Below are positions 22,007 to 32,410 of a stretch of DNA of 64,000 nt, in pieces. Origin of the DNA: Akanthomyces muscarius (lineage: Eukaryota > Ascomycota > Sordariomycetes > Hypocreales > Cordycipitaceae); assembly GCF_028009165.1 (NCBI RefSeq), contig NC_079241.1, positions 4,898,001-4,962,000 on the forward strand, read 5' to 3'. A program made the translations under genes and the position numbers. Below the pieces are notes generated by a model, which searched no databases, was not told the origin of the DNA, and was given only the letters and a program-made list of their open reading frames with translations. Every line of letters starts with the position of its first letter. Positions within the stretch are counted from its first letter, which is position 1.

Positions 22007-22872
22007 TTATAGAATAACACAGCACGAGCCTCCGGATCTTGACCGTTGGCCGTCGCCGCTGCCAGCACCAAGGCTTTTACCGCCAGGCTTGGTCTCTTCC
22101 TCGTCCAAGTCCTGGGGTCGAATGCTCATGTGCACCACGTTCGGGGCCTCGGAGCTAAATTGATATCCTACAAGTCATCGAATTAGTCGGTCTGCGTGGA
22201 TGAAGTTGCTGATTATTGTGACATACTCTTGAGTTGCTCCTTGTCATCCAACAGCTTTCCAAAATGAATGAGACGGATGCTGCTGGGACTAGCAGGCTTC
22301 GCTTCCCAGTCACTCCGCCAATCTCGCAGTATTAGCTCCTTGAGGGTGTATATACTGATGCTGCAGGGATCCGGATGGCCGTGCTCGGTCTCGTCAGGCA
22401 TTGTCACGTTTCTTCGAGATAGATACTTGGCATCGATTCTGTAGGGGTGGCGACTGCCAGACGTCAAAAGCAGAGTAATGTTGCATACAGGAGGAGCGCC
22501 GGGCTCTGCTGCAGCGCCAGAGTTGATGTGCTCTTGGGCAGGGCCGATGGCGTCGTCTGCCTCCTTTGCAGGTGGCTCAGGACTTTTTTCGATGGCATCT
22601 GGTGACTTGGCCGGCACTTCGGGTGCATCGGCAAAGAACTCGGCGGCATCCGAAGCGGCAGAGGGCTGCCCAGGCGTCTCAGTGGTGTCGATGGCGTCTG
22701 GTGCTGGGCCATCGGCGGGAGCGACGTTTTGCGCCGAGCTCGTGGCTTCGGTAGAGCGACGGATGCTCTCGAGAGGTACCGAGTCCGTCGACGGGCCGAC
22801 GGCATCGGCAGCCGGTGCGAGGGCATCGACAGCCTTGGCCGAGGTCGTCTCTGCGGCGGCGGCGGCAGACAT
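22007..22872 (-). CDS. Membrane-anchored ubiquitin-fold protein (UBL3/MUB-like) with C-terminal CaaX box
   Basis: Exon 1 is 22872-22227 and exon 2 is 22167-22007 (59-nt intron with GTATGT donor), giving 268 aa. The first 140 residues are Ala/Pro/Glu-rich and look disordered. A ubiquitin-like fold follows: NITLLLTSGSRHPYRIDAKYL, then SIYTLKELILRDWRSDWEAK, then SSIRLIHFGKLLDDKEQLK, and MSIRP after the intron. The chain ends SCCVIL. CVIL is a CaaX box; the final Leu predicts geranylgeranylation, and the extra Cys next to it could be palmitoylated. This architecture is that of UBL3/MUB proteins, which tether at the plasma membrane and recruit E2 enzymes or sort cargo. There is no C-terminal diglycine, so it should not be conjugated. 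An upstream in-frame ATG at 22980 would add 36 residues without clear conservation. Confidence 0.85.
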
Positions 22873-25364
22873 GATGAAATGGCGGGCGGACAGGCCGGTG
22901 CGGCGGTCCACGATGTTGGGGCAGGTGGCAGATGTGTCTGATAGAGGATAAGGGGCGAGGGCCAAAACGCTGAGTTGCAATTAGAGGCCAGCGATCGTCA
23001 TTCACGGCTGGGTCCGGCTTGTCGGGTCGGGAGCGAAAGGCGAGCAAGACAATTTTGAGCGCCGTCTGCCTTGGAAGGGCTTGTTGAAGATGTCAAAAGC
23101 AAGCCGGTCGAGAGGTCAGAGTCGCAGGACGGTTTGACCACGCGAGGTGGAGACGAGGAGAATGCGGCTACAGCGGACACCTTGCTAGGCCAAAAAGCAA
23201 GTGTGGGATACTATCAAGGATCGGCGATCGGTGGGAGGGAGTGATCGGGCAAGGCCAAGGAGATAATTGATAAGACGGGTTAGAAGACTGCCCGGACGAG
23301 ATTGATGGCGGTCGAGGCAGTCATTCGAGGTACGAGAAGATGGGAATGCAAGAGCAAGATGGACGGAGCGAGTAAGGTAGAGGAGAAGCAGGCGCCGGGA
23401 AAGACGGGGGAGAGGAGGAGCCAGTGCGGCGCAAGTCGATGATGCATGGGGGGACGGGCAGGCCTTGGCCAGGACTAAAATAAGGTACCTGGCATGGGCA
23501 CAACAGACGCAGAAAGACGACTGATGAAACGGCTTCTCAGTGCCTGGTAATCAAGTCAGCTCAGCGGCCCAACTGCCTGGCTGTAGCCAATGATTCGAGC
23601 AGATCTACATGCTCACTACAGGTAAATGGTAACTGGTCAGATGATGATGAAAATCGGCATTCATAAAACCTGGCAACAAGTACCCCGAGGAGAATTCGGC
23701 TGCAGCGGCGTTGGCGACTTGCAAGACAGGCGTTGACTTGCAGTGGGGTGGGCTGTCCTGCGCTGAACCCACTGTTGTCCACTGGGCTGCAGCGCTGAAG
23801 GCGGCCTCCTCGGCCTGTACCTAGGTAGGTATTAAAGGTACTTGGTACTTGCCCGCTGGAAGACAGCGCTCATTACTTGCATTACAGCGCTGGATCGCTT
23901 CTCCGGAGGTCTCCTGACATGTACGTGGCGGCGGCGGGCGACCTTGTGAATACCTACCTAGGTAGAGAGTGGCTTTTTATTCAAATACTAAATCGATGAA
24001 TTGTTCTTGCATACAACCAAGTGGGCTAGATTTTCGCCCGATACCATACGCAGCAAGCATTCTATCAGCAGAGGGCCAAACTCTAAAGCCAACGGCGTTG
24101 CGTGGCCCTGATACCAAAAGTGCGTTGAACAACTTGGTACAAAGTCAAATTCTAATACTGGACACCACAATTCAAAAATAGAAGTGCAAAAGGTATTCTT
24201 TCCGGGTCGAGAATCGTCGGATTATCTCGCCGTGATGCCCAAGACCGGCGGCCGCTGTCGGCACCGCAGGTGCTTCACCACACTGTATCGGTGGAGTCTT
24301 TCTAGCGCCCCTACAGCGCGCCGATGAACCTGGCTTGCTGCCGGACACACGGCACGGCAAGAAACCGAGAGAAAAAATCGCCTTTGCAGCCATAAGCACC
24401 TCTTCCGTAACACCCGAAAACTTTCTAGTCGAATTTCGCGTGGTTTTGCAAGATTGTGATGCGATTTCGAGTACCCGCATCTGCACTGCGATTCCATGAT
24501 TGAGGAAACCTTTCCGCCGTTGGTCTACCCAAAGCAGCAATACTAGAGAAAATCCCTCCCCACCAGTGTCTCGACCAAGTAGAGGCGGCGGCATGGCTGG
24601 CCGTGCTTCTCTGGCGGGCAGCTTCGCCCCCGAGTCGTGCCGTCATGAAACTCGTCAATGCCCAACTTGTGGTGGTATTCGAGCTCACTCACTTCACTAG
24701 TCATTTAATTCCATGTTGTGAGAGAAGAAAAAGGGGTACACAGCAGCCGGAGCAGGAGTGGCGAGTTTCTCGGCATCCTCCAGCACGCCTCCAAACGCCC
24801 GACTTGCCTCTAGGTAGGTCCTTTGGGCATGTGTAATCCCTCTTTGGTGCATTGCTTGGCCGCCACATGGAAACTCCCCAGGCCCAGACTTTGCCTAGCG
24901 ACTTGGCGCCCGCCCAGACTTGCTGCAGCCCAGTATTGAAAATGACGATTCCATTACATGACGAGCTGAAATATACCTGCAACGGCCTGGGGAGGGGGCC
25001 AGGGCGCTGCGAGTCGTTCGTGGAGAGTGCTCGTCCTTCTACTGCCAGATTGGGCGGCGGCCAGGTGACGTGCGAGCCACCGCCCGTACGTCGATCCTCG
25101 CCTCGCCGGCTGCAAGCTATACAGCCACCAGGAGCGCCTTTTGCGGTTGATGGTGTGCAAAAGTGCAAGTCAATTTGCATACTACTGATATCGGTACCGA
25201 TGCAATCCCATGTGCTGTACCCCCACTCGTGCATCAATTGCTACGCAAAATAAATATGGGAGCATAGTATTGATCCCACACCTTCATTTCTTCAATTGTT
25301 TTTAAATTCACTGCACACTTGCATACCGCTAACCAGAGTCTTGTTACAAGCTCTGCCGCCCTTT
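22873..25364. other. Long intergenic region with ACCTAGGT motifs
   Basis: This 2.5-kb stretch lies between two minus-strand genes. It holds the 3' UTR of the beta adaptin gene, the promoter of the UBL gene, and two perfect TACCTAGGTA palindromes (23818-23827 and 23955-23964), the second extended to CTACCTAGGTAG. A related CTAGGTAGGT occurs at 24811-24820. The small ORFs here show no conserved domain, and I support no gene. Confidence 0.45.
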
Positions 25365-27891
25365 TCAAAGCATGAGTAAGTCGCCGTTGCTGCCAGCTCC
25401 CTGCGTCGGCTGCATAATGGCCTGCGGTGCATGCGCATTCACCACGTAGCCCGTCACATTACCGCCGCCAAACAAATCATCGCCGCCGTCCATTCGCAGC
25501 GCTGCCATTTGCTGTGGCGCGACGCTGTTAAAGTATGCATCGGCGTCGTTGATGGCCTGCTGGTTGCCGTTCGCACCAGCAGCGGTGCGGCTCCTCAGAT
25601 CGATGTCCGTCGGCTGTCCACCGCGGCCAAACATGCTAATCGTCTTGTTCGTATCAATGTCCGTTGGCAGGTTTTGCTTTTGCAGCGCTGGTGACTCTGG
25701 CAGCTTCCGTACACGCGCGGTTCGGAATACTGTTTGTACGGGCTTGAGATAGACTGTCGCCAGTGTGCCAACGTTGAGACACATTTCCTCGAGAATTGCC
25801 GGTTCGAGCTTCTCGGATTCGGCTGTGATGGGAGGCTTCTCGCCCATTACAATTTGTTTCGCCAGGTTGACATCGGTTGACAGTAGTCGCCAGTACATGT
25901 ATGCGCGGTCTCGCAAATCCGGGTTGTCCGTTTCCTCCGTAGCCCATTTCAGCACCTTGGGGACGAGCTCCTGTCCTCTCGTCGGTCTCTGGATAAACAG
26001 CTTCACGGTGGCTGTGAGCAGAGCCAATTGCACTTCAACAGGCTCCTCTGTAAATGCATACAAAAAGTCATCCAACAGAGCATCACTGTTCTCAATGCGA
26101 TCGGCGTATTCTCCAATGACCCATACCATGGCTGCTTTCGCCTCTGGTTCGTCGAGCGAGTCCAGATGCTCGCACAGTGTGCTAATGATAGATTCGTATT
26201 GGTTGGGGTATCGACGGAAAATGTTTCGAATTACGACTGTCGCTTCCTGGACAATATACGTGACCTTGGTGGCCACGAGCTCGAGGAGCAGGTTAATGCA
26301 CCTGGGAGCAGCAGGCTCAATTTTAATCGCCAGCTTTCCAATGGCCCGGACAGCCTTTCGTACAAAATGTACATCGATTTCGGTGGCATATTCTCGGAGT
26401 TCTGTCAAGACCTCATCGATGTTTTGTTCATTGGCAAGCATGAAGATGAGTTCTAGCTTCGTAACTTTGACGTAAATTGGGTCGTTGTATTTGCAAAAAA
26501 AGACTCGGATATCATTCTTGAGGACTTCCGGTCGTCTCTGCAGAATGAGGAGCGCATTCCGTAGTGCAAGATATTGCACCTCAGGTCCCTTGGCGAGCAG
26601 TGTCACCAGCGGTGGTGACAGTTTGCGGCAGAGAGCAGAAATTTGTTTGTCATCGGCAATGTAGTTCATAAGGTAGAGGATGACTCGGATGCAGGTCAAG
26701 ACAACAGAAGAGTTGGAGTGTGATAGTCGTGGGGCAATGCGCTCAGCTAAGAGCGATGCTTCACCGGATTCTTGCGGCACGTACGACATGAGGGCTTCCA
26801 AAATGTAGGTTTGACCCCATCTGTTGCAAATGTCAGCAAAATTCATCATCACGTTACCAGGAAACGTACTCTGAACAATCAGGCAGGATGGCCACCATTT
26901 TGGAAGCATTGCTATAGTCGATGGTAAGCTTGATGGCGTCACTTCGCTCCCAGATATCCATAAGCGCCGCAAGCGCGCTGGCCACCACTGTCGGGTTGTC
27001 ATCGCGCAGCAGAGCGTTGAGCCGCTCAATGAGATCCGAGGCTTCTACCATGTTTCGGTCATGGTCGTATAATTTAGCCACGGAAAAGGCAGCTGTCTTG
27101 CGAACGTAGGGGTCCGAGTCGCGGAGCATCTGCTTGACGATTGGTAGAGCCGCTTCCACAAATTCTCGCACGTGTATATATGACATGGTTCGTAGGGCGA
27201 GGGCGCGCACTAATGGATTGCTGTCTTCCATATCCTGGAGTGGAAGAGATTAGCCCCAATAATCCCGGCGTATAGGTCGGGCGAACTCACAAGCTCCAAT
27301 ACTGGAATTGCTTTTACCGCGATTTCTGGTCGTACACGAGCATAGTTGACTAGGTATAGAAAGCACCTGTGCCCTGGTCAGTAAGCGCGTACGTCGGCTC
27401 GCTGCAAAGAACCAACATTTTCTTAATCTCCAGGCTCGGGAGATTCATGCACCCAATGACATCAGGGAAGAGCGCAACCATGTCGTTGTTACTCATGGTC
27501 ATATTGGCAACTATTCGCTTCAGGGCAATCTTCTTCATCGAATAGTTCTTGTCCTTCTTGCCTCCACTGTTGAGCTCGAGGCGGAGCTCCGCAACTTTGC
27601 CCTGTTGAGATCTTAGCTGGGGGAGCATCGCCGGCGGATTATAGTACAGAAATAAAGCCATGGTGTATGTCGACGGCGCAGGACGCTGCGCAGCGGCCTA
27701 CATGCTCCAGGGGTGACAGGCAAAGGATAGGAAGAGTAAGATAATGCAAACACGGGATGAATCGCTGCAAACAAAAGTCGGACAGGGCTGGGCAAACAAT
27801 GGATATATGACGAGAGAGGGCAAGGCGGTTGTTGTAGGCTTACTCGAGCAAACAGCTTGGAGTCGCCAGCGCCATCCTTCTTGGAGGACAT
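25365..27891 (-). CDS. APL2: Clathrin adaptor beta subunit (AP-1 beta adaptin, lacking the ear domain)
   Basis: Beta adaptin forms the trunk of the AP-1 complex that sorts cargo between trans-Golgi and endosomes. Five exons are supported: 27891-27844, 27601-27417, 27366-27291, 27234-26870 and 26820-25365, giving 709 aa. The first intron (242 nt) is the longest; intron 2 has a GTTGGT donor. Splicing restores [38 protein letters not shown] and [16 protein letters not shown]. The trunk is an unbroken HEAT/ARM solenoid ([27 protein letters not shown], [10 protein letters not shown]). It ends in a short hinge with DDLFGGG and stops at GDLLML. The roughly 240-residue appendage (ear) of animal beta adaptins is missing, which is normal for many fungal AP-1 betas. 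AP-2 beta is the alternative assignment; length and the N-terminal sequence favour AP-1. Confidence 0.88.
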
Positions 27892-28509
27892 GATGGGCGA
27901 CTGGAATTTGTAACCCCGCGCGCGCAAAGGGCGTTGGGCGACCGGCAAAAGTTGTCACGCGACGAGAGGCTGGTGGTGTGCCTGTCGCCGGGGCCTGCGT
28001 ATTCCGAGGTGGTCGAGGTCCCCTCACCAAAGAGGCGTCGCTTTTTAGTGCAATCAGCTCGCGCGGTGCGCTGCAGATTTTAGGAGGGGTCGCAGGGGCA
28101 AGCACGGTGGCAGAAGGGCGAATCGTCCGCTTTGAGTCCTCTTGTCGACGGTGTCGCTCTCCTGACGGAGTTCGTGTGGAGGATACGCAGTTACGGCACC
28201 GATGGTATTGTTGAATAACCTGGAGATACTTCAAGATGTAGTGTCGACACTTTCGTCATGCCCAGGGTTGTCCGTTGGAGCCAGGGAAAAGGAGTACCGA
28301 CGGTGCGGCGCTACAGCAAGGTAATCGATAAGCCCTGGCCCAACTCCCCAGCGTCCAGCAGCACCGCAACTTGATCAGCTAAGCTACCTAGGTAACAGCC
28401 GGTGGGCCACGCTGCGCCAGCCAGAGAGACAGAGTTGAGCTTGCATAGACACACTTCATCCCGTGGCATTGAAAGCTGTACACATCTAAGCTCCCGCATC
28501 ATCGCCAAC
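27892..28509. other. Divergent promoter region, AP-1 beta / EMC4
   Basis: The stretch is 618 bp between divergent starts. It carries one TACCTAGGTA palindrome at 28385-28394, about 115 bp upstream of the EMC4 ATG. No TATA box or gene is evident. Confidence 0.4.
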
Positions 28510-29194
28510 ATGGCCACACGCACCGCGACCGTCCCTCGATGGGTTCAGCAACTCCAGTCGCCCCCGGCCGCCAAGTCCAAGGCCCCCGGCATCGTTGACC
28601 CTCCCGGTTTCTCTGGCTCTGGTGGCAGCAAGGTGCGCTTCCCATCCCACGCTGGCAGCGACCAATCGCGTAATCCGGCGGTGTCAAACGTACTAACTCG
28701 ACGACCATGACAGAAGCAAAAGGACTCCAAGATCGCGCCACGAAAGCCCCCAACACACGACGAGATGGACACGCTCAAGGTCAAGAAGGCTTGGGAGGTC
28801 GCGCTGGCTCCCGTCAAGGCTCTGCCCATGACTTTTATCATGATGTACATGTCCGGCAACTCGCTGCAAATATTCAGCATCATGATGGTCTTTATGGCCT
28901 TCAAGAACCCCGTCATGGGCCTCGCCAACACCAACCAGGCCTTTGAGCGCTTCCAGACCGAGACCAACTCTGGCAAGATTCTTCAGACAAAGTTTGTGTA
29001 CGTGGTTATGCAGCTCGTGGCGTTGGCTGTGGGTATCTGGAAAATAAACGGAATGGGTCTTTTGCCGTACGTACACTTCCTAATGAATGCTCAATCTACT
29101 CCGGATGCTAACTGGTTTCAGAACAACACGCTCAGATTGGTTGATGTGGGAGTCCCAAAGGGAGGCCGTGGAACACGCCATTCCAGCTTTATAA
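28510..29194 (+). CDS. EMC4: ER membrane protein complex subunit 4
   Basis: EMC4 is part of the EMC insertase that places weakly hydrophobic and tail-anchored helices in the ER membrane. Exons are 28510-28632, 28714-29066 and 29122-29194 (introns 81 and 55 nt), giving 182 aa, equal to the usual length. The soluble N-terminus contains PRWVQQLQSPPAAK. The family core MSGNSLQIFSIMMVFMAF is complete, followed by FQTETNSGKILQTKFVYVV and a second helix (MQLVALAVGIWKINGMGLLP). Intron 3' splicing gives the conserved C-terminus TTRSDWLMWESQREAVEHA. The start follows a Kozak-like CCAACATGG. The gene is convergent with the MFS gene, with only about 115 bp between stops. Confidence 0.94.
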
Positions 29195-29309
29195 AATATC
29201 CATTTTGAATCATGATGATGCCTATACATGCGCCTATTTATGCAACAAAAAAAATGCAAAGTATTGAAATCATGCTGCTCTCCCCTTCAGTGCGAATCGT
29301 CAATGCATT

Positions 29310-30944
29310 CTACAATGATTCATTGAGCTTTTTCTGCTCTTGCCGCCGGCGTTTCTCCGCTCTCCAGCGCGGACCGACTTTCTGGATAAACAGAACCCAG
29401 GGTACGCAAGCAACCATAAGAAATGCTAGAAATGTGAAGCACCATCCTCGTCCCATGCCGTTCAGCATGTAGTCAATGACGGCTGTTGCCGCCGCACCAA
29501 ACAGACAGCGCACCAAGTTGTTGGCCGCCGCGGCACTGGCCGGCGCTTCGGGGAATAGATCGACCATGAGCGTGGTAATCATGTTGAGCGATGTCGGTAT
29601 CATCATGCCAATGATGAATACCATGACCAGCGGCACGGCAACCGATGTTTCCGCCTGCAGCGCCCATCCGTATCCTATAAGCGCTGCTGCGCCTACCAGC
29701 ATGGACGGGTAAATGAGTTCCAGTCTCGCCTTTTCGATGGGGAATTTTTCGCCATTCTCTTTGGACTTGAGATCGAACCCCACCTGGCGGGCAATTCTGC
29801 GATAGTTCCAATTTTGCGCGTAGCCCTGCGCAATCGAGGTGACGCAGCAACCCAGCCCATACGGAAGATAGCAGAGTCCGACCTCCAAGTCATTATAGTT
29901 GTAGATTTCTTTAAAGAGCGTTCCCATCGTGGCCGCGACCAGGATGAAGCACAGGTAAATCACTGCGGCAATCAGCAGGATGGATCCCATTTCCTTTTCA
30001 AAGACCATGACGAGTGTGCCGAGTGGGTTCGGGATGGAGAGCTTGGGTCTCTGCGACGCCGGCATCTCCTCCTTCTGCCGGCGAACCCTAGAGCAGGGTG
30101 CAAGCGGCCTGTTCCATTTCTGCGCCGCGTAGCAGCCGTTGCCGACGACGTTGCGGCCCGTCTCAGGCGCAAAGAGCACCCAGGGGATCAGAAACGCCGT
30201 GACAAAGATGGCCAGGAACCAAAAGATGGACGGCCACCCGAGCGTCTGCGACAGCACGCCGCCGAGAAATGGCCCCAGCGTGGGCCCGACATTGATGGCC
30301 GCGCCCAGGTAGCCCATGTACTTGCCGCGCGTGGACCGCGGCGCCAGGTCCGCCACGACGCCGTAGCCCAGCGCGAGCGTGCCGCTGCTACCCGCCGCCT
30401 GGACGCACCGGAGGACCATGAGGACGGCGTAGTCGCGCTGCAGGGCGAGGCCGACGTTGGCGCCGAGGAATACGAGGAAGGAGAGCGTGTAGGCCGGCCG
30501 GCGGCCCGCCTTGTCGCCAAAGTCGCCGAGCAGCGTCGGCGCGACGCCCTGGAAGATCATGTACGTCGTCAGCGTCAGGTTGATGAGGCTCAGCGAGACG
30601 CCGAGGTCGCTGGCGACGGAGTCGAGCGCGGGAAAGTAAATGTTGGACGTCATGGGCGACACCATGCTCGCGAAGGACACCATGACGGTGATGCCGACGC
30701 GCGCCCGGCGGGAGAAGACGGTGTACGGCGCCGACACCACGCGGGAGAGCTCCTCGGAGCCCTCAAAGACCGCTGACGGCTGCACATTGGCAGCAGCTTC
30801 GGTCGCGGGTGCGCGCACCCACGCGGCATCTGTATTATTGTCGAACGACTTTTCTGGTTGCTCCCGTTCAGGCTGCGGCTTACAGGTCGACCGGCGGTCG
30901 GAGGCGGCGCCGGTGTCAACGGGGCCTTTTTTCGGAGGACCCAT
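29310..30944 (-). CDS. MFS drug:H+ antiporter, DHA1 type (12 TM)
   Basis: One exon encodes 544 aa. A hydrophilic N-terminus of about 85 residues leads into the first helix at VGITVMVSFASMVSPMTSNIYFPAL, the usual opening of DHA1 carriers (Qdr/Aqr1/Dtr1 group). The motif-A loop reads GDFGDKAGRRPAYTLSFLVF. Motif B (LRCVQAAGSSGTLALGYGVV) and the antiporter motif C (GYLGAAINVGPTLGPFLGGV) are both present, supporting export by proton exchange. A central cytosolic loop of about 60 residues separates the halves, and the second half contains MVDLFPEAPASAAAANNLVR, also typical of the group. The substrate is unknown. No biosynthetic genes adjoin it, so I would not assign it to a metabolite cluster. Confidence 0.88.
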   Translation of the reverse strand: MGPPKKGPVDTGAASDRRSTCKPQPEREQPEKSFDNNTDAAWVRAPATEAAANVQPSAVFEGSEELSRVVSAPYTVFSRRARVGITVMVSFASMVSPMTSNIYFPALDSVASDLGVSLSLINLTLTTYMIFQGVAPTLLGDFGDKAGRRPAYTLSFLVFLGANVGLALQRDYAVLMVLRCVQAAGSSGTLALGYGVVADLAPRSTRGKYMGYLGAAINVGPTLGPFLGGVLSQTLGWPSIFWFLAIFVTAFLIPWVLFAPETGRNVVGNGCYAAQKWNRPLAPCSRVRRQKEEMPASQRPKLSIPNPLGTLVMVFEKEMGSILLIAAVIYLCFILVAATMGTLFKEIYNYNDLEVGLCYLPYGLGCCVTSIAQGYAQNWNYRRIARQVGFDLKSKENGEKFPIEKARLELIYPSMLVGAAALIGYGWALQAETSVAVPLVMVFIIGMMIPTSLNMITTLMVDLFPEAPASAAAANNLVRCLFGAAATAVIDYMLNGMGRGWCFTFLAFLMVACVPWVLFIQKVGPRWRAEKRRRQEQKKLNESL

Positions 30945-32410
30945 TCTGATGTAGGACTGGCTACCAAAGTTGCAGCGCCAAGTGTTTTATAATAGCATCG
31001 AAATCGAAAGAGTTTATTGAATAATGATTTATAAAAAGTATGCAATAAATGGTTCTGCCCGGAAAAGAAGAAGCATGCCTCGCTATTAATAATAAGAGCG
31101 ACATCGGGGGTCGCCTCCAGAAAGGTCCTTGAATTTGTGGGTAACTAGTTGATATTGGTAGCCGGCGGTGTCTTGTTTCCTTTGGCCGGTTGACAGCCGG
31201 GCCATCAGTGGGGGTTACCGGCACAAGGCTACTCCAGATTTAAAAGACAAACTTGGCCAATACAGGGCTTGCCACTCGTCGGAAAAGTCAATTGGGAGCG
31301 TGACTTGTTTTTTTTTTATTACGCATGCTTCATTCATTGGGCGGCTATTGACGGAAGGAGGTGTGCTGTGTTGAAGAGTCGGTGTTGTCGTGTAAGTCCA
31401 AGCTTGTTAAGAAGGCGACTTGGCGCGATGCACACGGCCATTAGCCTAATAATGGGCTCTGGCATGAGCCTTCCCATTATGGTCCCGATCCGCATTGCTA
31501 TCGCCGGAAATCGCGATAAACATGAGCACTTTGGGGATTTTGACCACAGACGTTGACGGAGCCAATCATTTTCAAGTATCTTACATCTTTGACTTGTAAT
31601 GCTAGAACCTCTTGGAGACTCTTACGGTGCTGACTACCTTTCGTCGGGCGAGGGCCTGAAGCAGATCCTCAACCGCCTGTCGACCTCGGGCTCCCAAAAG
31701 GTTTACCAGGCGGCTCGCATCTACAACTCTGGCAGCATTCCCGCCGTTGGCAACCTCAGCGAGGGTGGCTCCACGAGCTCGCATGCTTCGGATATCGCTG
31801 ATCGTCTCGGCGGATGTGTCTTTTGAGCGACAATTTGGCAGCTTGCTTTGTGTCGGCCGGCTTACAGACTCTTTACAAGCTCTCTTCATTCTTATTACAT
31901 ATTTTATATTATACATGTATCCTACCATTCTCCGTATATATTGTCCTCTGCGAAAATACATGATTCACAACCACACTTCCACTGCTCGGCTAGACATATG
32001 ACTGCTCTGCAATAAAAGTATGTAATTTCCTTCATACTTCGGCCAATTTTCACGCGAATGTACAGTCTTGATTCAGTCATATTTGCTCCAAGTCAGAAGT
32101 ATATGTTGCACCTAGTTTTGAAACATTTTCGGAGTCAACTTTCTACATATCTATTGAGGCTTCATAACCAAGGCGCTCCGCACGTATTTCATCGGTCAGC
32201 CCATACATACGGGCACAATCGCAGTTGTCAAAATGCGGGCCCAAGTTGAACACAAATATAAACTAAACTATGAAGATGACAACCCTGGTTAAACCTTTCC
32301 ACTAAAGTACAGCCCGTGAAACGCCGAAGTAGAACCATAGCACTCATGCTAAATATTGGTGAGCCTCTAGACTCTTTGCACAATTTGTCTTCCATATGCT
32401 AATGTAGCTT
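30945..32410. other. Intergenic region containing a gene remnant
   Basis: Besides the remnant annotated at 31599-31826, this stretch holds the promoter of the MFS gene and the 3' region of CAC2. A T-run lies at about 31306-31317. The rest is AT-rich and shows no gene. Confidence 0.4.
31599..31826 (+). pseudogene. Remnant of a lysozyme/SLT-superfamily protein (C-terminal part)
   Basis: A 75-codon open stretch encodes DYLSSGEGLKQILNRLSTSG, then QKVYQAARIYNSGSIPAVGNL and finally HASDIADRLGG. I recognise this as the C-terminal part of the fungal secreted lytic-transglycosylase-like (lysozyme superfamily) proteins, where QAARIYNSGSI and ASDIANRLTGW are the familiar segments. The N-terminal half, with signal peptide and catalytic residue, is not found upstream on either side of the preceding stop codons, and the final block is altered (a glycine/serine-rich EGGSTSS in place of the usual cysteine-containing GVATHCY). 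A decayed copy is the simplest reading. The alternative is the last exon of a gene whose other exons I cannot see, since a TAG acceptor immediately precedes it. Confidence 0.45.

Noticed and set aside
24701..25237. 178-codon open frame in an intergenic region
   Set aside because: No domain, signal peptide or helical pattern, and it spans a likely 3' UTR region. I could not support it as a gene.
29814..30776. 320-codon open frame antisense to the DHA1 transporter
   Set aside because: It is highly charged and repetitive in composition, with no domain, and exists because of GC-biased codons in the real gene.
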